From NCBI RefSeq assembly GCF_031143425.1, contig NC_090444.1, positions 1,311,315,324 through 1,311,379,323 of the forward strand: 64,000 nt of DNA, written 5' to 3'. Shown here piece by piece: positions 35,291-48,010 of the stretch. Source of the DNA: Pleurodeles waltl. Lineage: Eukaryota; Chordata; Amphibia; Caudata; Salamandridae. A program made the position numbers and the translations under genes. The notes below the pieces were generated by a model, which was not told the DNA's origin, searched no databases, and saw only the letters and a program-made list of their open reading frames with translations. Within the stretch, counting starts at the first letter, position 1. Every line of letters begins with the position of its first letter.

Positions 35291-36629
35291 TGTCTCAGCC
35301 CCGGCATTGAGGCTTAGGGTGAACAGTACAAGGGCAGTTGCCTGTTTGGGCCTGTTTGGGCCAGGTCAGACCTAGGACCAAAAATGCTGCCCAATTTTTC
35401 ATTTTCCAGTAACCACCTTAAGCCTTCCACAACCACAAACATCCAAACACATTATCAGCAAAGGCATTCTGCTCATGTACCACAAACAAACCACATACTT
35501 ATTTAAGTGTCTCAACAGCCACTATAGAACACCACAAACCACAACTATACACCACTCTATCACAACTACACTATGACACCTTCCTTCTTACACAAAACAC
35601 AACTCTGTCCTATACCACTAACAAGTCCACACATCACCAACACAACACAAAGCCACATTTTACACACCTTTAATGCATTTAGACACACATTCTCCACTAA
35701 TACTAAACACCAGCTTTATCCTCTACTTTCTCCTAACAGACCCCTTTTTTCACAAGAAAACCTATACTCAGCCTTCTATCATATCATCCACCAACACCCT
35801 CCTCCTCTGTTTACCAAAAACACACACTCAAACCATCCTTGCATGCCACTGTACCACACACATTACCTCTTCCAGTGGTCGCGTCTAACACAAACATTCA
35901 TAAGGTTTGTTCATCCCCTCTTACACACCACATACATTCTTCCCTAAAATGCATCCTCACTCCCTGTGCAATTCAAATACCACTCACCAGCAATATTTTA
36001 CAAAGAAATCCCTCTAAGAAAACCACTACATCAATATCTCCTCTCACTACCCAACAAAAACAATCCAAAACACACACACCAGCATATTAATATCACACAC
36101 ACTTTCATAATACTTTCTGTTGCAAATACGAAACATACACCTGCTCCCTCCCTCATAAGAACACAAAAAACATATCCTAATCCATCTTTACTCCCACATT
36201 TTCTATCTTCAAACACCAACACAACAACTCTCATTTGCCCGCCTCTCATCCATTGTACAATTTAGAGCTTTAGAATATGACCCACATTCTCCTTCACCAC
36301 CCCTAGGTCATACTCCTTCCACCCTAAACAGACACAAGCAAAATAAACAACATGCCACACTTCACAAATGCATAGCCAAATGTCTATTACACAAGGCTAC
36401 CCTACAAAAACAACACAACTCATCATCTCACTCTCAACCACCATCTCCACCACCGACACACGCAGACCCAACATAATGCCTTCTAAGCCTGCTGGGCAAA
36501 GAACAGGACATAGAAAAACAACACTATTCTGCTCCTCATACAGTTAATACCAGCACTAATGAGACACCTGCTGCAAGTTCAAGAGATACTGCTCACTCTT
36601 CTACAAAAAAAAGTCACACCACCACCAAA

Positions 36630-37270
36630 ACACAATCTCTAATCTGCCTACTAATTAATGCTCAATCACTCTAAGAAAACAAGCACCACATCTATGACCT
36701 ATTCACTGACACAACCTGTCTTACTCTTCATAACTGAATCATGGTTGGAAGATGACATGGCTCCAGTGTTGCCTGAAGCCGTTCCTCCGGGCTATCAAAC
36801 TAACACACAAAATCATATAGGCAAAAGAGGAGGTGGACTAGCTGTTATATTCAAGCAAACAGTAAATCTCAGCAAAACGGACAACATTTCCATACAAGGT
36901 TGGTGGGCACTCATCATCAGATGCAACCCTATGCCAACTTCCTCCTCTTTTACAGACCACCACCTAGCAATTCTACATTGCCAGATACCTTGCTAAACAC
37001 AGTTTCTAAACTTCTAACACTATACTCCAACCTATGCATTCTTGGGGACCTAAACATTTGGTTTGACAAACCCAATATCCTTCATCCAAAAGCTATAATC
37101 ACTGGCCTAGTTACATTGAACCTACATCAGATTGTAAACAATCCCACATACATCGCTGGACACATTCTAGATGTGTGTCATTTTTGCAAACCCAGGACTA
37201 TTTACCGTTCAAAGCATCACACAAATTACATGATCAGACCACCACTTGGTTACTTTCCAATATAAAATGC
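36630..37270 (+). pseudogene. L2-type LINE endonuclease remnant
   Basis: Pieces in order: LICLLINAQSL then a stop; LLFITESWLEDDMAP; PPGYQ and KRGGGLAVIFK; LCILGDLNIWFD; GHILDVCHF. These correspond to the catalytic E of the ITESWL box, the GGLA segment, the GDLN metal-binding core and the HxLD box of CR1/L2 endonucleases. Frameshifts near 36,970 and a stop in the first box disable it. Confidence 0.8.
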
Positions 37271-38049
37271 CACACATCAACACACCCAAGACCACCTTAC
37301 ATACATCTACCTATCAACCATGGAACAAACTTAATTTTGAACACTTAGAAACAGCCAACAGAGATCTAGAAACAATAAATTCTGTTCAAAAACTTTACAA
37401 GTGGCTACAGGAAGCTTTCGATATCCTAATACCACTAAGAAAAACTAAACAGGACAAAAGAAAACAAGCACTTTGGAGAGAACAGAACTAAAAAGATAAA
37501 ACAACAAATCATAAGGCTGCAACAAACCTGGCTCAAATAAAAAAACATTCAAGACAAACTTCAGCTACACAAACTTAACAGAATATACAAATCAACAATC
37601 AAAAAAGCTACTATTCAGACAGAATTGAAAATGCTAAGTCTGCAAATAGAGAATTTTATAACATTCTCAACGTATTTCATAAACCTAAATACGTGGAAGA
37701 AAGTCATCTCAATACTCATAAATTCACAGATAAATTGGTAAATGATTACACAACCAAAGCGGACACATTGGACTCCTACTAAAAACAAAGGAAAACCACC
37801 AGCACCAACCTGTTTTTAAAAAACCCTCCAAGAGTAAGCCAGCCTAGCCTCTGTGTTCCTTCAAACAAATATCACAAACTGAATTTATTGGCTCTAGTCA
37901 AACCAAGCAGACCATCCAGCTTTCCTTCTAAACCTTGTACACCACACTTTTTCAGGAACATTCTTTTATCTACCTCTGCTGCCACACCAGAAAGAAGAAT
38001 CATCATTAATTCTTTAACTGCAGGAATATTTCCAGGAGACCTAAAAAAG

Positions 38050-38532
38050 ACATACATTCACCCGTTATGAAAGAAAACAAATCTGGACGCACATGACCCC
38101 AACAACTACAGATCAATTACAAATGGACCTTTCCTGGGCAAACTGAAAGAAAGAGCAGAATATGCCCAGGTTTCACAGTTCATTGAAGATGACTCCATAT
38201 TTTCAGACTACCAAAATGGTTTCTGCTCAGGAAGAGGCACAGAATCTGTCCTCATCACCATCTGGGATGACCTTAAAACACAGTAGACTGCAATGGAGTA
38301 GCTGCACTACTTCTCTTGGACCTCTCAGTTATCTTTCACACAGTTGACCCTGACACCCTAATAGAAAGACTGTACGAGCTGACATAGAGGGGACTGCTCT
38401 TGACCGGATCACATCCTACCTCAAAAGCACACAAATGTCATCCATATTCCCCCTTTCTCATCCAAACTGTACATCACAAAAGCAGGGGCCCCTTAAGACT
38501 CAAGTATCTCACTCATGCTTTTCAACATCCAC
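38050..38532 (+). pseudogene. L2-type LINE reverse transcriptase, N-terminal half
   Basis: Fragments include NNYRSITNGPFLGKL, YQNGFCSGRGTESVL and LLLDLSVIFHTVD (the AFDTVD palm box, degenerate), then DRITSYLKSTQMS and a LFNIH end at the insertion point. Frames shift at least twice. It continues at 50,755. Confidence 0.75.
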
Positions 38533-41500
38533 ATCAATCAATCAATGAATTTGTAAAGCGCGGCTTCTCACCCCGGGGGGGGGGTATCCAGGAACCCTGG
38601 GAGGATTGTTGTACACTGGTGGCTACTTCTCAAACAACCATGTCTTGAGCTTTTTCTTGTAGTCGAGGAGGGGGGTGTGCAATGTGTGCAGGTAGGGGGT
38701 GGTTCTAGGACTTGGTGGCAAGGTAGGAGAAGAGGGACCTCCACTACGGCTGTGTCGGATGCTCAGGATCTAACTGAGGGTGAGGGTTGTAGAGCAAAGC
38801 ACCCTGGTAGGCTGGTGGAGGGAGAGTTTGTGATTGGTAAACTTGGGTCCGATGTTGTAAGGGGCTTTGTAGGAAGTTGGCTCCGTATGTACTATTTCAA
38901 AGTAAGAAATAGCATGCACAGAGTCCAAGGGTTCCCCTTAGAGGTAAGATAGTGGCAAAAAGAGATAATTTGAATGCTCTATTTTTTGGTAGTGTGGTCG
39001 AGCAGTAGGTTTGTCAGAGGGTAGTGTTAAGCATTTGTTGTACACACACAGGCAATAAATGAGGACCACACACTCAAAGACAATTCCAGGCCAATAGGTT
39101 TTTATATAGAAAAATATCTTTTCTTAGTTTATTTTAAGAACCACAGGTTCAAGATTTACAAACAATACTTTAAATGAAAGGTAATTCACTCAGGTATCTT
39201 AGGAACTATGAATTATCACAATAGCATGTACAGTTTTGACAAAAATTGCAATAAGCTATTTTAAAAGTGGACACTGTACAAAAATCAACAGTTCCTGGGG
39301 GAGGTAAGTAAATGTTACGTTCACAGGTAAGTAAAACGCTTACAGGGTTCAAAGTTGGGTCCAAGGTAGCCCACTGTTGGGGGTTCAAGGCAACCCCAAA
39401 GTTACCACACCAGCAGCTCAGGGCCGGTCAGGTGCAGAGGTCAAAGTGGTGCCCAAAACACATAGGCTTCAATGGAAATAGGGGTGCCCCGGTTCCAGTC
39501 TGCCAGCAGGTAAGTACCCGCGTCTTCGGAGGGTAGACCAGGGGGGTTTTGTAGGACACAGGCAGGCACAGAAAGTACACCCTCAGCGGCAGAGGGGCGG
39601 CCGGGTGCAGAGTGCAAACAGGCGTCGGGTTTTCAATAGAAATTAATGAGGAGACCCGGGGGTCTCTTCAACGATGCAAGTAGGCACATGGGGCGCTCCT
39701 CGTGGTAGCCACCACCTGGGCTAGGCAGAGGGTCGCCTGGGGGTCGCTCCTGCACTGGAGTTCGGTTCTTTCAGGCCCTGGGGGCTGCGGGTGCAGTGTG
39801 GTTTCCAGGCATCAGGTTCCTTGAAGCAGGCAGTCGCGCCAGGGGGAGCCTCTGGATTTCCTCTGCAGGAGTCGCTGTGGGGGTTCAGGGGGGTCGACTC
39901 TGGCTACTCATGGGCTCACAGTCACCGGGGAGTCCTCCCTGTAGAGTTAGTTTTCCGCAGGTCGAGCCGGGGGCGTCGGGTGCAGAGTGGAACGTCTCAC
40001 GCTTCCGCCGGGAAACGTGTGGTCTTTAAAAGTTGCTTCTTTGTTGCAAAGAGTTGCAGTTTCTTGAACAGGGCCGCTGTTCCCTGGAGTTTCTTGGTCC
40101 TTTAGATGCAGGGTAGTCCTCTGAGGCTGCAGAGGTCGCTGGACCCTGTTGCATGCGTCGCTGTTGCAGTTTTCTTTGAAGTAGGGAGACAGGCCGGTGG
40201 GGCTGGGGCCATGTCAGTTGTCGTCTCCGTCTTCACTGCAGGGCTTCAGGTCAGCAGTCCTTCTACTTCTTTAGGTTGCAGGAATCTATCTTCCTCGGTT
40301 CTGGGAGCCCCTAAATACTCAATTTAGGGGTGTGTTTAGGTCTGGGAGGGCAGTAGCCAATGGCTACTGACCCTGAGGGTGGCTACACCTTCTTTGTGCC
40401 TCCTCCCTGTGGGGAGGGGGGCACATCCCTAATCCTATTGGGGGAATCCTCCATCTGCAAGATGGAGGATTTCTAAAAGTAAGAGTCACCTCAGCTCAGG
40501 ACATCTTAGGGGCTGTCCTGACTGGGGAGTGGCTCCTCCTTGTTTTTCTCATTATCTCCTCCAGCCTTGCCGCCAAAAGTGGGGGCAGTGGCCGGAGGGG
40601 CGGGCATCTCCACTAGCTGGGATGCCCTGTGGCGCTGTAACAAAAGGGGTGAGCCTTTGAGGCTCACCGCCAGGTGTTACAGTTCCTGCAGGGGGAGGTG
40701 AGAAGCACAAAGGCACTCTCCCTATGTGGCCAGCAACATGTCTGGTGTGTGGCAGGCTGGCAAAAACTAGTCAGCCCACACTGGAGTCGGGTATGTTTTC
40801 AGGGGGCATCTCTAAGATGCCCTCTGGGTGTATTTTTATAATAAAGTGCACACTGGCATCAGTGTGCATTTATTGTGCTGAGAAGTTTGATACGAAACTT
40901 CACTGTTTTCATTGTACCCATTATGGTGCTGTGGAGTTCCTGTTTGACAGACTCCCAGACCATATACTCGTATGGCTACCCTGCACTTACAATGTCTAAG
41001 GTTTTGCTTAGACACTGTAGGGGCATAGTGCTCATGTACCTATTCCCTCACCTGTGGTATAGTGCACCCTGCCTTAGGGCTGTTAAGCCTGCTAGAGGGG
41101 TGACTTATCTATGCCATAGGCAGTGTGAGGTTGGCATGGCACCCTGAGGGGAGTGCCATGTCGACTTAGTCATTTTCTCCCCACCAGCACACACAAGCTG
41201 GCAAGCAGTGTGTATGTGCTGAGGGAGGGGTCCCCAGGGTGGCATAAGACATGCTGCAGCCCTTAGAGCCCTTCCCTGGCATCAGGGCCCTTGGTACCAG
41301 GGGTACTAGTTACAAGGGACTTACCTGGGTGCCAGGGTTGTGCCAATTGTGGAAACAAAGGTACAGTTTAGGGAAAGAACACTGGTGCTGGGGCCTGGTT
41401 AGCAGGGTCCCAGCACACTTTCAAATCATAACTTGGCATCAGCAAAGGCAAAAAGTCAGGGGGTAACCATGCCATGGAGGCATTTCCTTACAGGCTTTGT

Positions 41501-42112
41501 ATGCGATGGTCAGGACTTTGAATTTGCACCTCTTGTTCACCGGCAGCCAGTGTAGCTCTTTGAGGTGGTGGGTGATGTGGGCCCTCCTGGGGAGGTCTAG
41601 GATGTGTCTTGCAGGTGCGTTCTGAATGGTCTGGAGACGTTGGAGGAGCTTGGTGGGGTGTAGAGGGCGTTTCCACAGTCAAGTCTGCTGAAGATGATGG
41701 CCTGGATGACCACCTTTCTGGTTTCGATGGGGATCCATTTGAAGATTGTACGTAGCATGCAAAGGTTATGGAAGCTGGAGGTGGCCACTGTGCTTATCTG
41801 CTGTATGAAGGGAAGTTTGCTGTCAATGATGATGTCAAGGTTGCATGCGTGATCCGTAGGGGTCGGAGGTTGTCCGAACTTGGATGGCCATCAGGAGTCG
41901 TCCCAGGGAGAGGGGTTGCTTCCAAAGATGAAGTTGGTGTTCAATTTCAGGCAGTTGGATCTCATCCATTCGGCAATGTGTGTCATGGCGTTGCTCAAGT
42001 TGTCTCTGGGGATGGCATGGTCTTCGGAGAGGGAGAGTATTAGTTGTATGTCGTCTGCGTAGGAGGTGATGTTGAGTACATGTTAGTGTACGAGCTCGGC
42101 TAATGGTGTCAT
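38533..42112 (-). mobile_element. Minus-strand L2-type LINE, 3' half, split by an LTR-like element
   Basis: On the minus strand the 3' end is GCGCTTTACAAATTCATTG plus TGAT repeats at 38,533-38,560. The upstream part at 41,493-42,112 encodes SYADDIQLILSLSEDHAI, HIAEWMRSNCLKLN and IIFSRLDCGNALY, the palm and post-palm region of an L2-type RT. The 2,625-bp element at 38,868-41,492 separates the two pieces. The coding part breaks at 42,112 (MTPLAELV just before it), where the second LTR-like element starts; the fingers domain and endonuclease are not found on the other side. Confidence 0.75.
38868..41492 (-). mobile_element. Solo-LTR-like element, 2,625 bp, minus orientation
   Basis: Ends are TGTAGGAAGTTGGCTCC on the left and CATTTCCTTACA on the right, so TG...CA on either strand. 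It is flanked by GGCTT (38,863-38,867 and 41,493-41,497), a 5-bp duplication; the next four host bases also match, so up to 9 bp could be read. By comparison with the elements at 42,113 and 55,300 (shared start TGTRAGAAA and a CATGGTTACCCCC block) it lies in minus orientation. The inside is GC-rich, non-coding and repetitive. No primer site or second LTR is present. Long for an LTR; a 5-bp-duplication DNA transposon is the alternative. Confidence 0.6.
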
Positions 42113-42782
42113 TGTGAGAAAGTAGCCTCTTTCTGTCATGGTTACCCCCACTTTTGGCCTGTTTGTGAGTGTGTGCCAGTATGTTTTTACTGTGTCACTG
42201 GGATCCTGCTAGCCAGGACCCCAGTGCTCATAGATAAAAACCTATATGTCAGTGTGTTTTGCCTATCTCATTGGGATCCTGCCAGCCAGGACCCCAGTGC
42301 TCATAGTTTGTGGCCTAATGTGTGTGTTGTCAGTAGTGTTTAACTGTGTCACTGAGGCTCTGCTAATCAGAACCTCAGTGCTTATGCTCTCTCTGCTTTT
42401 AAATTTATCACTATAGGCTTGTGACTTCATTTACCAATTTCAATTGGCACACTGGACCCCACTTATAAGTCCCTAGTATATGGTACCTAGATACCCAGGG
42501 CTTTGGGGTTCTAGGAGATCCTTATGGGCTGCAGCATTTCTTTTAGCACCCATAAGGAGCTCAGACAACCCTTTTTATAGGCCCGCCATTGCAGCCTGTG
42601 TGAAATAGTGCACACACTATTTCACAGCCATTTTCACTGCACGTCAACCTTCATCTACTGAAGGCTAGGTGCAAAGTTACTAAGTGTGAGGGCACCCTTG
42701 CACTAGCAAAGGTGCCCCCACGAAGTCTAGGGCCAATTCCCCGGACTTTGTGAGTGCAGGGACACCATTACACGTGTGCACT

Positions 42783-42800
42783 ACGTATAGGTCAATACCT
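42783..42800. repeat. L1 target-site duplication, left copy
   Basis: ACGTATAGGTCAATACCT here is repeated at 47,993-48,010, an exact 18-bp duplication produced by target-primed insertion. Confidence 0.9.
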
Positions 42801-43183
42801 TTTTTTTAAAAAATATCTTTTATTGCATTTATAGAAGTGTTCACAAGAGTCATGAAAGTTACTTAGATAATCCCCAACTACACAACCCCTCCCTCCCCAC
42901 TACGTGCACTTAGTACATCATTTAAGGATCATGTTGCAACAAAACTCTAAAGTCCTGCAGTAGCTCTCTGTTCCAAGTTATTTTATGTGGCAGTTGTAGC
43001 TGACTGTTCGGGGTCCGAGTCCGACGCTGAGTTGTCCTCCTCTTCGGAGGGGGCATCTGTTGTCTTTAGGCTTTCCAGCATCAAGTCCCATTGTGTGGCA
43101 TTGTCTCTGGGTCTTAGGCCCCGTAATGTTTCTCTCAGTAGTACTGCGCCCTCTATTTCAGCCCATTTTTCCAGTGCACTCTG

Positions 43184-44648
43184 TCATCTATTTATTAATG
43201 GGCCTCCCGGGTCTTTCCAATGTGAGCTTATTTCTCTTTTTGCTAAAATCAGTGCCAAATCGGTAAATTTATTTGAGATTTTATGCGCCGAAGGGCGAGG
43301 GAAATCCCCTAGGATTGCTACTAGTGGGGTTGACACTAGGGGTCTTCCAGTGCAGGTGACTATTTTCCTGAAAACTTCTATCCAGTACGCGGTAACTTGG
43401 GGGCAATTCCATAGCATGTGCATTAAGTCTGCTGCTAGTTCTGCGCACCGGGGGCAACCGGAATTATTCGTGTTATATATTCTGGTTATCCTGTGCGGGG
43501 TTAAATAGGCTCTATGATAAATGTACAGATTTATCAGTTTAAATCTAGCGTTCCTAGATACTGCATAGATATGAGCTGTGATTCTGGCCCATTGAGAGTC
43601 TTCCAGTGTTGTGTTAAGATCTAACTGCCATTTGGACTTGAGTTTAGATAGAGGGGAGCGAGTGCTGTTCTGTATTGCTTTATATACCTCTGAAATTACT
43701 CCCTTCTGGTCTCCTATAGTGCAGAGGAGGCTGCATCCTTCATGGGTGGGGGGCATAGAGACCTGTGCTCCATATTTTTTAAATAGTTCTAATGAGGGCG
43801 CTGTGGGTGAGAAATAAACCGGGTGGGAGGGCAGAACGTTCTTGTAGTTCTGCATAAGAGTGCAACTTTCCATTGTAATATAAGTCTCCTAGTTTCGTGA
43901 TATTATATGGAGCTAGCTTGTTGAGGTGTCTGACGCTTTGATTACCCGGGAGGCAACTCATTGCCCTTAAAGGGATGTCGGCTGCGTAAGGGGTCTTCGT
44001 GTGTGAGCGTCTTACGTATTGATCCCAGCAGTGTCTCGCAGCTTCCCACTCAAGTGGAAGTGGCTCTTTTGGTTTTCTAGGGTTCAAAACTATATGTAAT
44101 ATTTTTTCTAGTGTACAGTTTAATGGGATCTGCAACTCTTCTGCGATTGGGGGTTTGTTAATTAATCTGGCCAACCATTGTATTTGTCCTGCCCAATAAT
44201 ATATTTCCAAGTCTGGAGCGGCCAAGCCTTCCTCCATGGTGGGCCTTTGAAGGGTTTGAAGCACTATTCTGTGTCTGTTTGTTCCCCAGATAAAGCTTGC
44301 AATTACGGATTCTAAGTTCTTAAATACAGCCTTTGGGATTATGAGAGGAAGCGTGGTGAAATAGTATAAAAGTCTGGGTACGACAATCATTTTGAGTAGG
44401 GCGGCTCTCCCTGTGACCGTTAGAGGCAGGGTGCTCCAGAAGTGCATGCTAGCTTTAATACCCCTAATTGCTCCATGTACATTCCCCTCCAGTAGGTCAT
44501 CTACTGTGTGATAAATGTTAACTCCTAGATATTTGAATGTACTCGGAGACCAGGCTAACCCCATAGTGTCAGAGGGTCTCGGAGTGTCCTTAAATACCGG
44601 GAAAACAGGATTTGCCCCAGTTAATCCGTAGACCCGAGGCTGCTCCAA
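43184..44648 (-). pseudogene. L1 ORF2 C-terminal domain with Cys-rich motif
   Basis: Two overlapping minus-strand frames (44,648-43,779 and 43,873-43,184) carry the post-RT part: FKYLGVNIYHTVDDL, LPLTVTGRAALLKMIVVPRL, FIWGTNRHRI, then a CPRCAELAADLMHMLWNCP cluster (C-x2-C-x7-H-x4-C type) typical of the L1 ORF2 C-terminus. A frameshift near 43,800-43,870 separates them. Inactive remnant. Confidence 0.85.
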
Positions 44649-45620
44649 ATTTCTCTAACATAGTTATCACTCCTGGTAGGTCCGCCACAAAGTTCTTGAG
44701 GAAAAGTAACAGATCATCTGCGTATAGGGCAATGTAGTGTGTCCAGTTGTTTATTGGAATGCCCTCAAAATACTTTTTAGATCTTGCTGTTTGCTCTAGG
44801 GGTTCTACCGCTAAGGCGAATAAAAGCGGGGAGAGTGGGCAACCTTGTCTGGTCCCTCTTCCCACTGAAAAACGTTCGGAGAAGGTGCTGCCTGTGCGTA
44901 CTCTAGCTGTGGGGTTAGTGTATAATAATCTAGTCCAGCGAGTTAAACCCTCCCCCAGGCCCAGTTTCAACATAACTTGTTCTAGGTAGTCCCACCTTAA
45001 GATGTCAAAGGCTTTTTCTATGTCTATTGATATTATTGCTGCTTGTAGGGTGTAGGGGGTACGGAGTGGAGTACTGAGATCAAGCGGCTGATATTTTGCA
45101 CTGTATTGCGCTGTGGGATGAATCCCGACTGGTCTTGGTGAATTAGGGAGGTCATAAGGGGTAAAAGTCTATTAGCTAGGATCTCACTTAGTATTTTATA
45201 GTCTAGGTTCAACAGAGATAGCGGGCGGTAGGACCGGACCTCTGTGGAGGGTTTCTCTGATTTTAGTAGTGGGATCATTATGGCCTCGTTGGTCGATTGG
45301 GGTAATCTGTTATTCTGCCACGCTTCTGCATATAGTGTGCAGAGTCTAGGAGCTAGTATATCGTGGTATTGTAAGTAAAACTCTGTGGGGAGTCCGTCTG
45401 CTCCTGGCACTTTACCCTTTGCCATGCCCTGTATTGCTGTTTTGATTTCAGTTATTGTTATAGGGTCCGCTAAAGACGTGTTCTCATCATTTCCTGTTTT
45501 CGGGAGGGCAAGTGCTTCCAATTCCTCAACTTGGGAATTACTGATAATGTCAGTAGGGGACGCATATAGGGAAGAATAATATTCATAGAAGCAGGAATTT
45601 ATTTCCTTTTGGGTAAGCAC
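44590..45620 (-). pseudogene. L1 ORF2 reverse transcriptase, frameshifted
   Basis: Minus-strand frames 45,620-45,033 and 44,973-44,590 together show GKVPGADGLPTEFY, SYRPLSLLNLDYKILSEILA, DQSGFIPQRNT, ISIDIEKAFD (in the gap, another frame), GTRQGCPLSPLLFALAVEPL and the catalytic ALYADDLLLFL box. The YADD box is intact, but at least two frameshifts (near 45,033 and 44,973) and the break from the endonuclease at 45,781 disable the protein. Confidence 0.88.
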
Positions 45621-45780
45621 TCTGTCACCTGGGCATCTCTCAATTTCGACTATGGTTGTTGTTTCGAGGGTTTAACTAGCCACGACAGAAGGGCGCCTGC
45701 TTTGTCACCCTCGGAGTGTTGTCTGCAAATGTATTGTGTATAGTCAAAGCGAGAGAGTCTTAAGTTTTCCCCGGTTATTT

Positions 45781-46812
45781 TCACTTTTGTTCATTCATAA
45801 GGGGGGTCAGCTCAGAGTAAGCGGGTAGCCTACGTTCGATATCTCTCAGGGAGTCTTCGAGTTTTTTGAGCTGCGATTCAATGGATCTGCGGACTCCCAC
45901 ATTCTCTCCAATACAGTTGCCTCTGATTACTATTTTAAAGGATTCCCATTCTATTGCTCTGGAGGATGCCGTTCCTGAGTTTAACTTGAAATAATCTTCA
46001 ATACTATTGTGTAATGAGAGTTTAAAGGCCTCGTCCCCTAGTGCCTCTGTCCCAAGTCGCCAAGTAGGGATTAATGAGCATTCTCTATTCCAGGCCAATG
46101 AGACCACTAGGGGATTATGATCTGATATGGTGCGTCCTAGATATTCGGCTGATACTACAGTGGTTAGTAGTTCTGGGGATATTAGTACTATGTCTAGTCT
46201 TACATGTAGATCATGTATTGACGAGTAGAAAGAATATTCTATATTGTGCGGGTTAAGGTGCCTCCACCAGTCTCCTAATTGCCAGTGTTGTTGCCATTCT
46301 GTAAATGCTTTAGTAGCTTTTAGCGTTTGTGCTTGTGAAAGGGGTGGGTTCGATCTGTCCATATTGATGTCAGCTATACAATTAAAGTCCCCGCCTATCA
46401 TTTTCGGGCTCGTGAGGGTCGGACCTAGTTCCCGAGAAAGTCTATCAAAGAATTTATTTTGATCATAATTTGGGGCATATAGGCCCCCTAGAGTTATTTC
46501 TCTTCCATCTAGCCTTCCCACAATCACAACAAACCTCCCTTCTTTATCAATGATTGTGTTTAGAGCTTGGAATGGGACGCCAGGGCGGACCCAGATCAGA
46601 ACTCCCCTTGCGAATGCTGAATAATTGGTTGCGTATGTTTGGCCTCTCCATCTTTTCTTAAGTGCACTTACTTCCTGTTCCAGTAGATGGGTTTCTTGTA
46701 GCATGGCTATGTGTGCCCCTCTGCGTTTAAGGAAGTTATATATTTTATACCTTTTGGATAGATTATTTAACCCCCTAACATTCCAGGTTATCACTTTGTA
46801 TTTTGAGGCCAT
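45781..46812 (-). pseudogene. L1 ORF2 endonuclease domain, open for 343 codons
   Basis: Starts MASKYKVITWNVRGLNN and keeps the APE-type catalytic set: N in TWNVRG, E in MLQETHL, D and N in GGDFNCIADI, and SDHNPLV near residue 230. The frame is open from the start to a stop at 45,781, just past the domain, so the endonuclease is preserved while the downstream RT is not in frame. The family nicks target DNA to prime reverse transcription. Confidence 0.85.
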
Positions 46813-47029
46813 AGTCTCTTTTTTACTGGTTTTTTATTACTGTAGGGGGAAAGTCCCAGGGGCTTTCCTCTGTTACAATTTTCTTTCAGGTACCTATTTC
46901 AAGTTTTGTTTAAAATTCTTAGAACTAGTGCACGATATCCCCCTAAAACTACTTGAACAAACTTATATCCCAACTTCCGATCCCCAGGACCGGTAACTAA
47001 AATTCTTCCCATCCAAACCTTTAACATTT

Positions 47030-47674
47030 CTATTGTAAAGACCTACAGGCTCTTTCTATTGCAAAGTAAGCTGATAGGCCCTCTGTAGTTATCGTGTTCC
47101 TGATCCAAGTTTCCAGGAAGGATTTCATACTATCTGCTGAGGATTCTGCCCCCTCCGGCACTCCGATAAGTCTGAGGTTGTTCCTGCGTGCTCGATTTTC
47201 AGCATCTTCTGATCTGGTTTCTAACGTTTTAATTCGGGCAGTGAGTTGCACCATTTCTTTGGATGCTGCTTGTTGAGTTAGCGAAACTGTGGTGAGAGAC
47301 TTTTCGTTCGTTCCCACTCTTTCCTTCAGCTTACGGTGGTCATCTCGTAGCAGTGAGAGGTCAGATGATAGGTTGTCAATTTTTTGTTCAAGTGCTTCAC
47401 AGGATTCTTTAATGGCTAGAAGGACTGTGTCCAGCGTTGTTTCCTGCTGTGACCGACTGTCTAAGTTAGCTGGGTTAATAGGTTGAGTAGGCGTGGGCTC
47501 CGTCTGGTTCTGGTCTTCGCGTTTTTTAGGTTTCCCCATGCTTGACCTAGAGCTGAGATTAGATGGGCAGTCGGAGTGGGGAGGGGTCCCAGTCAATGGA
47601 GTCCGCTCAGTTAGACTCTCTAGTCTTATCCGGGTTCTCACCTCCTCGGTCGAACCAGAGGGGTTCCTCAGCAA
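47030..47674 (-). pseudogene. L1 ORF1 (RNA-binding protein), C-terminally truncated
   Basis: 214 codons. A basic, proline-rich N-terminus is followed by a coiled coil (about residues 80-150, heptads such as LEQKIDNLSSDLSLLRDD) and the start of the RRM-like domain (RRNNLRLIGVPEGAESS). The frame stops right after FAIERACRSLQ, where L1 ORF1 proteins normally continue for about 100 more residues. Only about 220 bp separate this stop from the ORF2 start, so the C-terminal domain has been deleted. Confidence 0.85.
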
Positions 47675-47992
47675 CTCGAGTCAGTTTCCGTGTGTCGCGG
47701 GCATTTTACTCCATGGCTTCTCTTTTCCCCTCTCGATCGGCAGTTCTGGAGGATACGGTCGCCATTTTGTTTCGTTTCGGTCACCGAAGAAGTTCACCTT
47801 TTGTCAAGTTTGCCAGGGTGGAATCTCATAATAAGCGGCTTCCCCAGGTGCTGTCCGCTTATTAAAGTAGGTGCCTGCGGTCATTTGCCACCTCGGGGAG
47901 CATTGCAGGTTGTTAGTGACGGCCGGGCCCCGTCCGCCACTCCGGATCTCCACGTTAAGATTGCAGCCTCATCGGCTGCCGGCCACGCCCCC

Positions 47993-48010
47993 ACGTATAG
48001 GTCAATACCT
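47993..48010. repeat. L1 target-site duplication, right copy
   Basis: Exact repeat of 42,783-42,800. Confidence 0.9.

Larger units (their letters stand above)
35291..38532 (+). mobile_element. L2-type LINE, plus strand, 5' part (interrupted at 38,533)
   Basis: A CA-rich leader or ORF1-like zone (35,400-36,630) is followed by endonuclease fragments (about 36,630-37,270) and the first half of the RT (about 38,050-38,530). The RT breaks just after a LMLFNIH segment. The downstream RT half, starting with ESLP and YADD, is found at 50,755, so 12.2 kb were inserted into this LINE. Multiple stops make it inactive. The 5' boundary is uncertain. Confidence 0.75.
42801..47992 (-). mobile_element. L1-clade LINE, nearly full length, minus strand
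   Basis: About 5.2 kb between exact 18-bp duplications. On the minus strand: GC-rich 5' UTR (47,992-47,675), ORF1 (47,674-47,030, truncated), ORF2 endonuclease (46,812-45,781), RT (45,620-44,590), C-terminal domain (to 43,184), then a 3' UTR with CAATAAAAG and a short A tail. ORF2 is broken by several frameshifts and stops. The element inserted into an LTR-like repeat. Confidence 0.92.

Noticed and set aside
38868..41497. A 9-bp duplication (GGCTTTGTA) suggesting a Mutator-like element
   Set aside because: The element itself begins TGTA, so the extra four bases can match by chance. The related element at 55,300 has only 5 bp, so 5 bp is preferred.
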